From the NCBI GenBank assembly GCA_023846275.1, contig CM043868.1, forward strand, positions 6,343,653-6,407,652: a stretch of 64,000 bases of DNA, given 5' to 3'. The position numbers and the translations under genes are program-made. This document shows, in pieces, positions 47,368-57,798 of this stretch. The notes under the pieces are model-generated. The model was given only the letters and a program-made list of their open reading frames with translations. It did no database searches and had not been told where the DNA came from. How positions within the stretch are numbered: the first letter of the stretch is position 1; each line of letters starts with the position of its first letter. This DNA comes from Vanilla planifolia. Its lineage: Eukaryota; Streptophyta; Magnoliopsida; Asparagales; Orchidaceae.

Positions 47368-48147
47368 TGATCCATCTGTGAGGCATTTTAGCCCTTAGTT
47401 CTCATCAATAATCCTTTTAAGAGTAGTAACAATAAAAGTAAAAACATGCTAATGTGGAGAAGCAAAGGATGAAGGAGAAGGACAATAAGGTTTTGCCATA
47501 AGGAGACTGAATTTTCTAAAAAGATTCATTTTAAGGATTCCAAATTTATAAACTTTTGATTTTCAAAGCTCTCTAAATTTCTTAAATTCTTTCATGCATC
47601 CTTGTCACCTCTTTTTATATAAGTTAAGATAAAATATTTAATTATAAATTCTAGTGTTTTAATTAGAAAAAGACACTTTTTCTTTTTGACAAAATTTCAA
47701 AATTCTATAAAGTTTGAGACATTGGCCCACACACCTGTGTGCCCTTTGCTCCAGTGCATGGCTTTTGCACATAAGATAGCACCTACATGAAGGTCACACA
47801 TGCTGCTGCTGACCCTAAGTGTGTGTGCACCTGTGTAAGAATTGGTGCACCTACCAGTCAAGTGTAATGCACTTGACCTAGAATAGTGCTACGTGCATGC
47901 ATGTGTTTACAACAGGACATTTTGTTACATCTTTTAGGTTTAGATCTCACAAGGGCACATTCATGCCTCAGCATGTAGTGCTTAGTTATTGCATTGGAAC
48001 ACATGCTCCAATGTGCTTGTAGCTAGCCTCCACGTGCGACCCAACGTAGGATCTTGTTGCTTTGTGTTTCATGTCAATTTTCATCATTTATCCTCCTTAG
48101 ACTTTTTTCATCCATTTTTGATTAAATGACTTTGGAAGTGATCACTT
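47368..48147 (-). repeat. LTR copy C (5' LTR)
   Basis: The partner of copy B, bounded on the left by the primer binding site and on the right by resumed LINE sequence. A minus-strand TATA-like TTATATAAAAAGAGG lies near 47610. Confidence 0.7.
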
Positions 48148-50505
48148 GATCAAATAATCTTGTATTAATTCCAAAACATGAGAATTTGAAAAGTTGTGAT
48201 GATTTCAAACCAATTTGTTTTTGTAATTTTCTTAAAAAAAACTACTCTATAATGATAGCTGGTAAACTTTAAAAAATTCTTTATTTTCTCATATCCCCTA
48301 GGTAAGTAAGATTTTTTAAAGGTAGAGAGATTATAGATAATATTCTACTAGCCTAGAATTGCTTGGAACATTAAAAGGAAGAACAAGAGAAAATAGCTAT
48401 GTAATTAAACTTGATCTCAAGAGTGCTTTTAACTATTTTTCATGGGAATCTCTAAGTAAGATGCTCACTAAATTCAACTTTGTGTATAAATTTATTAAGG
48501 TGATCAATAATGTTTTAACGAGCATCTAGACCCCAATATAATCATTGTAGAGACAAATGGCTAATTTTAAGTTAGTTGAGGGCTTAAACAAGGTAATCCA
48601 ATCTTAACCTTACAATTCACTCTTTTTATTGAAGTTTTTAGCTAGGAGTTGAACAAATATTAATTAAGGAAAGGTTTTTCACTACACTAAACCAAGATTT
48701 CATCTATTTGTATCTCACTTAGGTTATGTACATGATGCAATAATATTTAGTAGGGAAGAGTTAAAATCAGTTTTTAAAATTCAATAATTTCTTAAAACTG
48801 TAAAAACAATGGGTGTTCACAACAACCACCCAACAAGCTAATTCATTAATATCTATAAAATGAATTCGAGTCAGGAAGAAAAATTTGCTATAGGCTCGAT
48901 TTTTAAGGAACCAAACTCCTTATGACATACCTGGTTGTCCTTTCTTCAATGGATGAAAGAAAAATGCTCACATTCAACATTTAATTGACAAAATTGAAAA
49001 GGTGAAAGGATAAAAGAAGAAATTAACCATGGGAGGTAGAATCACTCATGTGCAAATAGCCTAAATACCTATATATTCCTTGATTGCAAAAAATTCTTCT
49101 CCTATCATACTACATAGAATTGAGAAAAGTGTGAATAATTTTCTATGGTGTAATTTAGAGAGCAATCACATGCACCATAGCACCAACTGAGAGAAAGTCA
49201 ACTACCAACTAAGGAAAATGGTCTGGATCTCAAACTTCTAAACGAAGTAGTGCCAATATTTTTAAGAAAACATGATTAGAAAATGCTCTCAAAAAACTTT
49301 TTATGGAAATACTATAGGAAAACAAAGTATATGACATCGAGTAGAAGATGAGACAAATCTAGCAAATGAGAAAACTTGGAAAAGATAGAACATATGGTCT
49401 TGAATCATGCTACAAGAATCTTATACAAAACAAAACATTGGATGCTCACAAATGATTGAAACTTTTACACTTAATTAGCTTAGAAAGCTATCAAAAGTAA
49501 AGAACTAAAATAAAAATCCAAGAAAAAAAATCTAAAACTCAAAATGTCCATTAAAAATTTCTATTTTGTTTTGGAGAGTATATAATAGATTGTTACCTTT
49601 CCCTAAGACTTTAAGAAAGCTCAACTTTCAAAAGGCCTCTAAATACTTGCACACTATTCAAATGAAAACACAATAGATCATGTATTTGTGAGCTATTATA
49701 ATGTAAGTAAGGTTTACCTTTACCAATAATTTACACATTCACCAAGATAATATTTCTATGATAACTTGTTTAATATCTCACTAATGGAAAAAACTAAAAA
49801 TCACTCTATTAGATGAGTGGTTCACATCCTTCCTCTAATCATATGCTAAAACATATGAAAGATTATGAATTTGAAAATCCATCAGAAAACTTACTAGCTA
49901 GTAGATACCATTATTCACTATGTTATCTTCAATAGTTATAGCATCTTCTACTGCTTTATGCTTACCCAAATGTTCCAAGAAGATCTCTAAATGATTCATC
50001 TCAATTTTGTCACTCCACACTAATTTCTAATATATAAAAGCTGCAAAGTGGTCAAATGGACTCCCCTTTGGATCAAATGTTTAAACTTAACATTGATGGG
50101 TTCACATAAAGTAGCAATGGGAAAGTTGGTAGTGTAGGAATTATCCATAATCATAAAGACAAAATATTGAAATCTTTCTCTTATTTCATTGGCAACAAAT
50201 CATTGATAGAAGGTAAAGGAATGTCAATTCTCCTTGATCTTCAAATGTGTAATAATAGGGATTTATATGAACTTATCATTGAACTAAATTGCAAGGAAAT
50301 TCTATGCAAGGTCATGTGAACATCTCTTGGAAGTTCACTAACGTCATCCAACAAATTAATCGAGAGATAAGAACGACAATCATCAATTAAAGTTATATTC
50401 ATAAAGAAGGCAACCAAGTGACAAATTATGTCACAAAAATGACAACTAAAACCTCAAAATTAGGCACTTGGGATTCTCATCAAATTCCTAAATACTATAG
50501 GGCTA
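48148..50505 (+). pseudogene. Old L1-type LINE ORF2, part 2 (RT, zinc finger, RNase H)
   Basis: Resumes with LVLIPKHENLKSCDDFKPI (48150-48210), then a decayed FLKGREIIDNIL (48320), VIKLDLKSAFNYFSWESL in broken frame (48400-48450; RT motif A with Asp), GLKQGNPILTLQFTLFIEVF (48580-48640; motif B QGDPLSPxLF) and an unreadable YADD area near 48730. Next is NENTIDHVFVSY (49660-49700, zf-RVT). The plant LINE RNase H follows at 50083-50420: KLNIDG, a stop, GSVGIIHNHKDKILKSFSYF then EGKGMSILLDLQMCN, and EGNQVTNYVTKM near the end. Many stops. The solo LTR at 50511 cuts its tail. Confidence 0.85.
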
Positions 50506-50510
50506 TCACT
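50506..50510 (+). repeat. Target site duplication TCACT, left copy
   Basis: Identical to 53633-53637 on the other side of the solo LTR. Confidence 0.9.
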
Positions 50511-51847
50511 TGTTATAACCGGTAAAATATTATATGTTTAATCTTCAATAATTCAATTATGGCTTGGATGATTTCAGATCTACAGTAGGATGAGCCAGGA
50601 GCTCAATTGGAGGCTATTGGAATTTCTGAAATTTTCTGGGGATTTTTCGGAGCACCGAGGAAATTTTTAAGTAATTTTCCCTGTTTAATTGGATTTATTG
50701 GATTTTTGGAAATTCGAAAATCTAGTTAAATCGGTCTATTAGATTTTTAAACCGGAATTTGGTTTTTACCGCGCGTGAACTGGACCAGAGCGGTTCAGCG
50801 AAGGCGGGGGCGGTTCGCCTAGTGCATTTGCGCGTGCGGTTGGATAAGCCGCGGATAAGAGGATCGGACGGACGAGATCAGCGGTGGAGATTAACCGGCT
50901 GATCGGGGTTAAGCGGCGTTAATAGAAGGTCAACTGGCGCTTAATGGGTTCTTAATGGGTTATTACCGGTTTAAGCTGGGTATTTAACCTGATTTGTTCG
51001 GCTGTTAGGGTTTCGAACGGTGGCCGAAGACGAAGTGTTCGCGGCGAACGGCGATACTTTCCGGCAGTCTTTCAAGGGGCTTTTTGTACCTGGAGGTTCG
51101 TGGGACCGAGGAGAATCGATTGGTACCGGTTTCGTTCGGCGAGGAGCAGCGGCTGGTCGCGTGCGAGCTTCACCGTCGTCGGAGAAGAAAGGTAGGAAAT
51201 TCAGATTTTAAATTAGTTATTTAGCAAATTAAAAATATGGATTATTTTGCAAATAGCTACCGGAGCATGCAGATTGTGGTTTTTGGAATTGATTAATGCA
51301 AATTATTGATTTAGCATTTTAGGGTTTTCGGAAAAGTATACCCGCCAAATTTGGAAATTTTACCAAGCATGTGTTGATTCGATTATGTGCTTTAATCATG
51401 TTAAGATAGTATCAAATGCTGAAATTTGCTTAATTTCATAGATTGTTAAAATGGGGATCGGATGAAACTTCGGCGGAAATTTTGATTGAACCTTAGAAAT
51501 TAGTGGCATTAATGAAACATTAGGATAGTATGAACATCGGATTTTGTTTCTCTTTGATCTCGGTCGCCGGAAATCGACGGGGGAAAACGGAATTTTCCCG
51601 GAGGAATCGTCGGCTAGGGTTTCGCGGGCGCCGGGCGGAGGAAGGAGATGGATTAGATTAATTTCGATTTAGTTAATTAAGTAATTGTAATTATTCAATA
51701 TTTATTAATAATTTAAATGTTAAACGTCGGCTGGAAATTGGATTAATTATTCGGCCGGTGGGTTCTCGGTTCAGCGCGAAGGCCGAACCGGCAGCGAAAA
51801 AAAAAAACGGTTCAGCGGGATTCGGCGCGGACGAACGGCGCGGAGGA

Positions 51848-51997
51848 AATTTAATTCGGAAATTAATCCGAATTTTCGAAAAAAGGATATATGTGGAATT
51901 TAAATTTAATTCGGAAATTAATCCGAATTTTCGGAAAAAGGATATATGTGGAATTTAAATTTTATTCGGAAATTTATTCCGAATTTCGGAAAATGGA
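51848..51997 (+). repeat. 55-bp tandem repeat in the solo LTR
   Basis: Three copies starting near 51848, 51903 and 51958, the third degenerate. Each contains the near-palindrome AATTCGGAAATTAATCCGAA and then GGATATATGTGGAATTTAAA. Confidence 0.9.
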
Positions 51998-52504
51998 TAA
52001 AGGGCGGAAATTGATTTTGGAATTTAAAAATTTCCTGAAGTGAGAAAAAGGTGATTTTTGGAAATCACATAGCCAAGTTGAAATTGACTGTTGGAAATTA
52101 TCCATAAATTCAGTGCAGCTAGATTAGTTGGAAGGAAGTGTGACACTTGGGTAAGTGCTACCAGAATAGTCAGAATTTTGGTACAGTTTGTGTTGCTTGG
52201 ATGGCAATGGCATGGTTTGAGTCAGTTTACTCAGTGTTGGCATATTTCACGGATTGGCATATTGGACCGGACTACTATAGGCCCTATATGATGTTTTAGG
52301 GTGGTTGTGGTAGGTAACTGTGCGGTACAGACTTAGCTTCCACAGTATACATGTGGACTGGTATGCGCCTTGTTGTATCTGGACACATGTTGCCGAATCT
52401 TGGAGTTATAGCTTGGCAATGACTGTAGGGGTGTGGCTTCTATGAAAATTGTTGGGAGAGGACTTCTTGGGACGGTGGCTGAGTCGATCTCTTCTGGTCC
52501 ATGA

Positions 52505-52620
52505 GTGTAGGCCTGCGCGCCTGAGAGTGGCAGTGGCAGGGGTGACTCGTCGTGGCTAGCCAAGTGTGTAGGCCTACGTGCCTGAGGGTGGCAGGGGTGT
52601 CTTACGTTGGCTAGAGATCT
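52505..52620 (+). repeat. 61-bp tandem duplication in the solo LTR
   Basis: GTGTAGGCCTGCGCGCCTGAG at 52505 and its near copy at 52566; each is followed by GTGGCAGGGGTG and GGCTAG. Confidence 0.85.
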
Positions 52621-52697
52621 ATGTGACTGGTTCTGTCTATAGTCTCCAGAAGATTGATTGACGAGAGACGCTGCGGTGTCGGGTGCTAGGCGTTGTG

Positions 52698-52790
52698 ATG
52701 CGTGCGCAGAGATGGGCGTGTCTCGCTGGCATGCTTTGCCTAGGCACCATGCGTGCGCAGAGATGGGCGTGTCCCGCTGGCATGCTACCT
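52698..52790 (+). repeat. 51-bp tandem duplication in the solo LTR
   Basis: ATGCGTGCGCAGAGATGGGC at 52698 and again at 52749; the copies differ at one base (TGTCTCGC against TGTCCCGC) over about 39 bp. Confidence 0.95.
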
Positions 52791-53632
52791 AGAACCCCAG
52801 AGGAGAGCTACTCTGGTGTGACTAGGGGTGACTGTGGTTGGTCGGAGTCTGGGACTGAGAGTGTCTTTCCACCATACATTGTTATGCTGTATTCCTATAC
52901 TCTTGCTATTATCCTTCTCTTGCATGTGAGTTTTACTAGCTGTCTTTTCTACTGGGCGTAGCTCATTCCTTTATTACCTATACTTTTCCAGCGGCTCGAC
53001 AGACTTGACGCCACCCAGATTAGGTAGGATCGTGGTCAGCAGGCTAGTGGAGGATATCTGATCTGTGATTTCTGAGACATTTTGGTTAGTGTGATTGATG
53101 CTATTATTCTTATGTCAGGTATTGTGTGAGGATGAATCTGACTTATGTATCTGGTTGGATGATGTTGCACTTGTTGGACTTGGATCTTATTCTTGTGATG
53201 TAGTTTCCATTCACTGTCTTACTCATTGTTTTGGTGCTATAGTGTGTGGAGTGCTATATTTATATATTTATTCTGTGGATGTTATATATTTTTTTTTATG
53301 GTGAGGTCATTACATGACTATGAAACTTACCGTGGGGGTTCAGACTTCTATTAGATCGGTTCTTCTATCGGTATGGGATAGGAGTATTGGGTCTAGTAGG
53401 AGTAACATTGTGCGAGTCCATCTGTTAATTCAGGAGTCATGAATCCTGAGTTGACGGTGTACCCGGGAGATGGGATCCACATTGTTAAGGAAAGTAGGTG
53501 TGTAATGATGTGTTATATTCTATGTTTTTCGTAGGCTACTTAGGTTGGTATGGGACGATCTGAGCTGTCTATATGTAAAAAAAAAAAAAAATGTATGCCA
53601 AAAAACAGCCTAGAAAAAAATGGGGTGTAACA

Positions 53633-53637
53633 TCACT
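53633..53637 (+). repeat. Target site duplication TCACT, right copy
   Basis: Matches 50506-50510. Old LINE tail-like sequence resumes after it. Confidence 0.9.
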
Positions 53638-54840
53638 AAAGTTGATGAGATTTAGCATCCATGCATTCAAGTATCATACAAGGTAAAAAGCATCAACTCT
53701 AAGGATTAACTCTTGTATAATATGGAAAAATTAGATATTTTTACTATGCATGAACTTTTTGTATAATACAATAATAACCATTGTGCTATATAAAGAATCA
53801 ACTACTCATAATGTTTTGGCTTTTCTTTAAGACTATTCAATTTGCCATGGCATAAGTAAAATACATTAAATATCCATAATAGCATCTAATTGCTTGGGTA
53901 TCCTTCAAATGTTTTGCCAAGTATATTAGAGGAATTATGACACTGATCTCTTGATAGCTATGATCAAATCTATCAAGTGAATTAGGCAATTTTACTTAGG
54001 ACCTTCTGTTACTATTTTAAATAAGAATCATCAAATAACAACAATGATTTTAGCAAATTCATCAAACATGTCTTTCTTTCAATCTTGCTATTCACATTTG
54101 GACATCACATATCATGATAGTTCCCCCTAATATATGCTTCTTGAAGGCTTGCACTATTCATTTTGAGTTACTTTCATACTACAACATTGTCCCCAAACTC
54201 CACATTAGACATTTATGGCCAATGAACTTGAAGAAAGTGCAATCATAACAATCATAATGGCACATCACACTAGATTGGACTTGTATGACATTCCAACTTG
54301 GTGACGGCAAGTTGACATGTCACAACACTCATCACTCTCTATAATGGACAAGAACATTGCCAACACACCATTGCTATTTTCTGATGGCGTTCATCATTCT
54401 AAGATGAAATCACCCATTATTGAATTGGACAAACAGGATGGGCTTCAAATGCAACTAAAGCATTTTCATACCAGCCCATTGGCTCATGTGATTAGACAAA
54501 GATGCCTTAATCAAAGCTAATAGTAACAAATCAAATCCTTTCACTCCATCTATACTATCTAAATCAACTTGGGCTTTGTTCAATCATCAACTTGTACCAA
54601 CCAAGGTTTTAAACCTTCTGTTACATAATAAAATCTTAGTTTCTTTTAAAAAAAGGCTCAATTCTATAATAAAATCTAAATTTGCATCCTTGTGCTATTG
54701 TAATGGTATACTAGTCCTTAAGGATGAAAAAATAAATCATCCACAAGAAAATCCCAAGTCATTGGCTCCTAAAAAACTCTTATCACCCCAAACCTATATG
54801 TTAAAATATATGAGAAAGAGAGAGCTGAAGCTCAATAAAG
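53638..54840 (+). other. Possible tail of the old LINE, then unassigned
   Basis: The first about 120 bp should be the end of the old LINE because they directly continue the target site of the solo LTR, but they carry no readable motif. Open frames 54317-54520 and 54576-54875 show no domain I recognise. Confidence 0.35.
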
Positions 54841-55101
54841 AATCTTCAAGTCATATTACTAAAACAAGTCTTTGATAATAGACCTTCTTTCTAGAGTCAC
54901 AATAGTAGAAATTGAAGCATAACAAGAAAATAAGAGAGAAAGAAAGAAGAAAAGGATTTTTTCTACAAAGGAATTAAATTTTCTAAGAAGTTTGCAATTC
55001 ATGAAGTTTTGATTTCACAGAATCTGAATTATTTCATTCATCATTTTTATTGATTTTTATGAAATTTTGGATACAATATTCTAGTAAAAAAATATAACTG
55101 A
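54841..55101 (-). repeat. LTR copy D, left part
   Basis: The same family as B and C: AATCTTCAAG..AATAGACCTTCTTT, then AGAAAGAAGAAAAGG, ATTAAATTTTCTAAGAAGTT and ATTCATGAAGTTTTGATTTC. It breaks at 55101, the edge of the L1 insertion, and resumes at 61960. Confidence 0.75.
55092..55101 (+). repeat. L1 target site duplication, left copy
   Basis: ATATAACTGA, repeated exactly at 61950-61959. Confidence 0.9.
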
Positions 55102-55554
55102 GCAACGGGAGCATAGCGTTTGTGCTTGCGGTAGCATCCGATGAGATTATCCAATAACGGGTATCCAAAGACAAGACTGAGGAGCGACGACGGAGGAGCG
55201 GGGACATGCCGGGAAGGTGGCTATGGCTCGTATGATGTGGTGTGGTGTTGGAAGGCGAGGCTTACTCGAGCGCAACTTCCAATCTAGTGACGGTATCGAG
55301 TGGCCGGGAGCGGAGGTGTGTTGTTCAGACGCGATGGCGGTCAACGGTCAACGGTCAGCGATCGTCGGCCCATACGTGAGTGGCACATGGGGTGTTCGAC
55401 CTTTCGTGCGTGGATCGGGTTCGTGTTTGAATTTGAATTCTGGTTCACACAGGGTGTGCTGGGACAGGATTGATTGGCTCTGGTTCCTGCGGTGTATTAG
55501 ACCCTTTGTCCCTGAGGTCGCGCCACGGACCCTGCAGCCCTAATTGGACGTTCG
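55102..55554 (+). promoter_or_regulatory. L1 5' UTR / internal promoter region
   Basis: GC-rich leader between the left target duplication and the first ORF1 Met. Small open frames on both strands here look like chance products of the GC content. Plant L1 leaders carry the internal promoter, but no specific element is recognisable. Confidence 0.5.
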
Positions 55555-56551
55555 ATGGCAGGAAGCACGCTTCGGAGGAGCAGCTGGCGAGCAGGGACTA
55601 CCGCGAGCAACTCCCCAGTGCAGGAGTGCTTTTCCTCATTGTTTGGAGGAGGAATGCCATCTGACGAGGGACCCCCACTTCCTATCAATTCGGAGGCTGG
55701 AGGCTTCTCAGGGAACGACGCCATACTGGAGGCCGAGGACATTGCCACGAGAGGTGTGGAAGCGGAGGCGAACAATTTTACCGGAGATGCGAAGATGCAG
55801 AGGGCTGCAGAGAATTTGCCTACCAAGGCCAGCTTTAGAGAGGTTTTGACAGCTTGTAATAATCAAAATGGTAACATGGTGAATTCCTTCATGCGCCCGG
55901 CAAATATTGATGTCAAGGAACATGCCGCAGCCATTCCTGACATTGCTGAGGACGGTGAGGTCCTCGTCTCTTCAGAAGCTTGTCAACGGCGAATAGATTT
56001 TCACAAATTCGACCTGGTGGGTCGAATTTATGAGAACACGTTGCCTTTCCCGATCATCGCTAGGGTGCTGCTCAAACGCTGGGGCCACCACAAGAATTTC
56101 AAAGTGTTTGATCTTTCTTCGAACTGCTTTTTCTTACATTTCGAATCTATGGAGGACCGGAATGATGTGTGGCTTGGGGGGCCGTGGCAAATCGTAGGCC
56201 AAGCTATGGGTCTGGATGTTTGGTCGCATGAGTTCAAACCCGGCGACTCCCACGCGATGTCTGCACCGATCTGGGTGTGATTCCCTAGCTTGCCCCTGAT
56301 TTACTGGGATGTGGACAATATTTTGCGCGTTGCGAAGGCTATAGGCGATCCATTCCTTCTCGACGGGTGAACGACGACAATGGAGAGATCGTCCTATGCC
56401 CGGGTCTGCGTACGAACGGACCTCTCCAAACCCTTGAAGCTGGGCGTTTGGCTCAACGGGGACTATGGGAGAATCTACCAAAGTTTCGAATATGAGGGGC
56501 TGCCGAGGATTTGCTTCTCGTGAGGTCATGTTGGTTATTTAGCCAGTTGCA
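55555..56551 (+). pseudogene. L1 ORF1, 5' part (DUF4283-like domain, zinc knuckle)
   Basis: Start Met at 55555 gives 241 codons to a TGA at 56278. The frame then continues as FPSLPLIYWDVDNILRVAKA and on to GLPRICFS*GHVGYLAS, with further TGAs. The DUF4283-like part (about residues 135-241 and beyond) includes FDLVGRIYENTLPF, FDLSSNCFFLHFESMEDRND and GGPWQIVGQAMGLDVW. The zinc knuckle has its second Cys turned into TGA and its His into Tyr. The first stop looks like CGA to TGA, a common methyl-C change. ORF1 would bind element RNA. The foreign segment begins right after the knuckle. Confidence 0.9.
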
Positions 56552-57793
56552 TGAATTGAACTTGTGCCAAACGTTCAACGGAAAGACATGCCACTTCTGA
56601 AACACATGCAAGTTTATATTGATCTTTGAATAGCCTATACTTGCTTTTTCATGACGATCAACATTGTAAGATTTTATAAAGGAATGAAGAACTGAAAGAT
56701 GAGGGTAAACCAAGACTGCAACAAAATGAATAGCTATAAATTGTAGCCTGCAGTTTGCCTTTAACGTAGCTTAATTTGACGGGTAACATAAGCTGTGATG
56801 AAAGTTCTGAATGGGAACAAAATAAATTGTATGACCACAAATAAGCAAGTTTGATTTCGATGGCTACACAAATCTGATCTTTTATAAAAATTTTCAATGT
56901 AATTTAAATCATAGAAAGCTCAGGTTTGCAGATTTGGAGCAAAAGCACCAAAATTTAAAATGATTTCATTGCTTATATGCCTAAAAAAGACTCAGACAAT
57001 AAGATATACCTCGAAGGGCACAAAAAGCATATCGTACCTTCCAATAATGTTGTAGTAGCTCATCTACTGGTATAATTTAGTCATAAAACATGAATCAAAG
57101 TGTTTTACTAAGCTCGTTTTCATAGTGAGGCTATCCATGATAGATTGGACCATTAAGATATAGATTTATATTTGCAAACATTTGGGAAAAGCTCGAACTC
57201 ATTTTTCCTGTAGTCATGACAAATAAGAAGCAGCTACAAAAGAAGAAACATTGTTAATAAACTTAAACTTAATTGTGCATAACTATCCATAGAAAGTTAG
57301 AAACACATGGCATTTGCATGGAGGAAGATTAATGAACACACTAACTATTAGATGGTTTACTGTTTTAACTTCTTGTATTTAATTCCAAAGCATAGAATTG
57401 TACTCAACAAATATGAACCAGACTCAACAACTACTAAGAGTTTGCTTCTAACACCAGCAGGTGATAACCACTAAAAAAAATCAACAAATAAATCACGCGG
57501 CAGTTCACAAAGCAAGTTAAGAAAATTATAATTCTATAAAATAAGTGAGATTAACAAAGAACTTAAGAACAATTAAAAAAATTAAGTTTTTATTGTTTGA
57601 GCACCTCTCCTCGGATCTGATCTGTAAATAAGTTCAATGGTTTCTGTCCACCAGTTGTCATGCATTTAGGTTTTGTTTTTGGCACTTTATTATATCCATA
57701 TGCTATTGCAACATCCTAAAATGACCAATAAGAAGAAATTCCCATGAAATCAAATTACAGCGAAATAATAATATATGGGAATAAGCCCAAATA
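56552..57793 (-). other. Foreign 1.24-kb segment carrying a host-gene exon, inside L1 ORF1
   Basis: AT-rich and intron-like, unlike the GC-rich L1 on both sides. TTGCA is found at both junctions (56547-56551 and 57794-57798), which may be a 5-bp target duplication or microhomology. On the minus strand it holds one clean coding exon with flanking intron sequence (57605-57715). No terminal inverted repeats, Helitron ends or transposase are visible. No further exons were found at 56552-57604. Confidence 0.75.
57605..57715 (-). pseudogene. Captured exon of phenylalanyl-tRNA synthetase beta subunit
   Basis: 111 nt, exactly 37 codons, between acceptor CATTTTAG and donor GTGCTC on the minus strand. 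It reads DVAIAYGYNKVPKTKPK, then CMTTGGQKPLN and LFTDQIRGE. The DVAIAYGYNxxP..LNxxTDxxR pattern is the segment following the B5 domain in eukaryotic cytosolic PheRS beta, which charges tRNA-Phe as an alpha2-beta2 enzyme. The exon has no stop and looks fresh, but it is isolated from the rest of the gene, so it is a gene fragment. The identification is from memory of the family. Confidence 0.75.
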
Positions 57794-57798
57794 TTGCA

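Larger units (their letters stand above)
44753..48147 (-). mobile_element. Ty3/gypsy element with both LTRs, inserted in the old LINE
   Basis: Two collinear direct repeats (44753-45585 and 47368-48147) flank 1.8 kb. On the minus strand, next to the right LTR, a primer binding site TTTTTGGTATCAATG lies at 47346-47360. Further in is gag (about 46600-46970). So the element is transcribed leftward, with the 5' LTR on the right. The interior is far too short for a full pol, so it is a deletion derivative or a non-autonomous form. It interrupts LINE ORF2 between the DGFNDKFF and LIPK blocks. LTR divergence is high and no clean target duplication remains. Confidence 0.75.
50511..53632 (+). mobile_element. 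Solo LTR, 3122 bp, with perfect target duplication
   Basis: Begins TGTTATAACC and ends GGGGTGTAACA (TG..CA, inverted TGTTA/TAACA ends), flanked by TCACT on both sides. It is GC-rich in its first half (about 50.75-51.2 and 51.54-51.86 kb) against an AT-rich neighbourhood. No internal region or second LTR is present, so LTR-LTR recombination has removed one copy and the interior. An LTR over 3 kb with a 5-bp duplication suits a Ty3/gypsy lineage, but without an interior this is inference. It contains three separate internal tandem repeats. Open frames inside (such as 51020-51211 and 52683-52961) resemble no protein I know. Strand is arbitrary. Confidence 0.9.

Noticed and set aside
51020..52961. 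Several open frames within the GC-rich 50.5-53.6 kb region, possibly a host gene
   Set aside because: The region is bounded by TG..CA and a perfect 5-bp duplication and contains tandem repeats; the frames are products of high GC in an LTR.
56552..57604. Further PheRS-beta exons downstream of the captured exon
   Set aside because: I looked on the minus strand for the following segment (the helix after IRxE and the WxLCS block) and found only AT-rich intron-like sequence.
57744..57798. Met start for a 202-codon protein at 57744
   Set aside because: The first codons lie in the foreign segment; the remainder is the L1 ORF1 basic tail. It is a chimera of two unrelated sequences.
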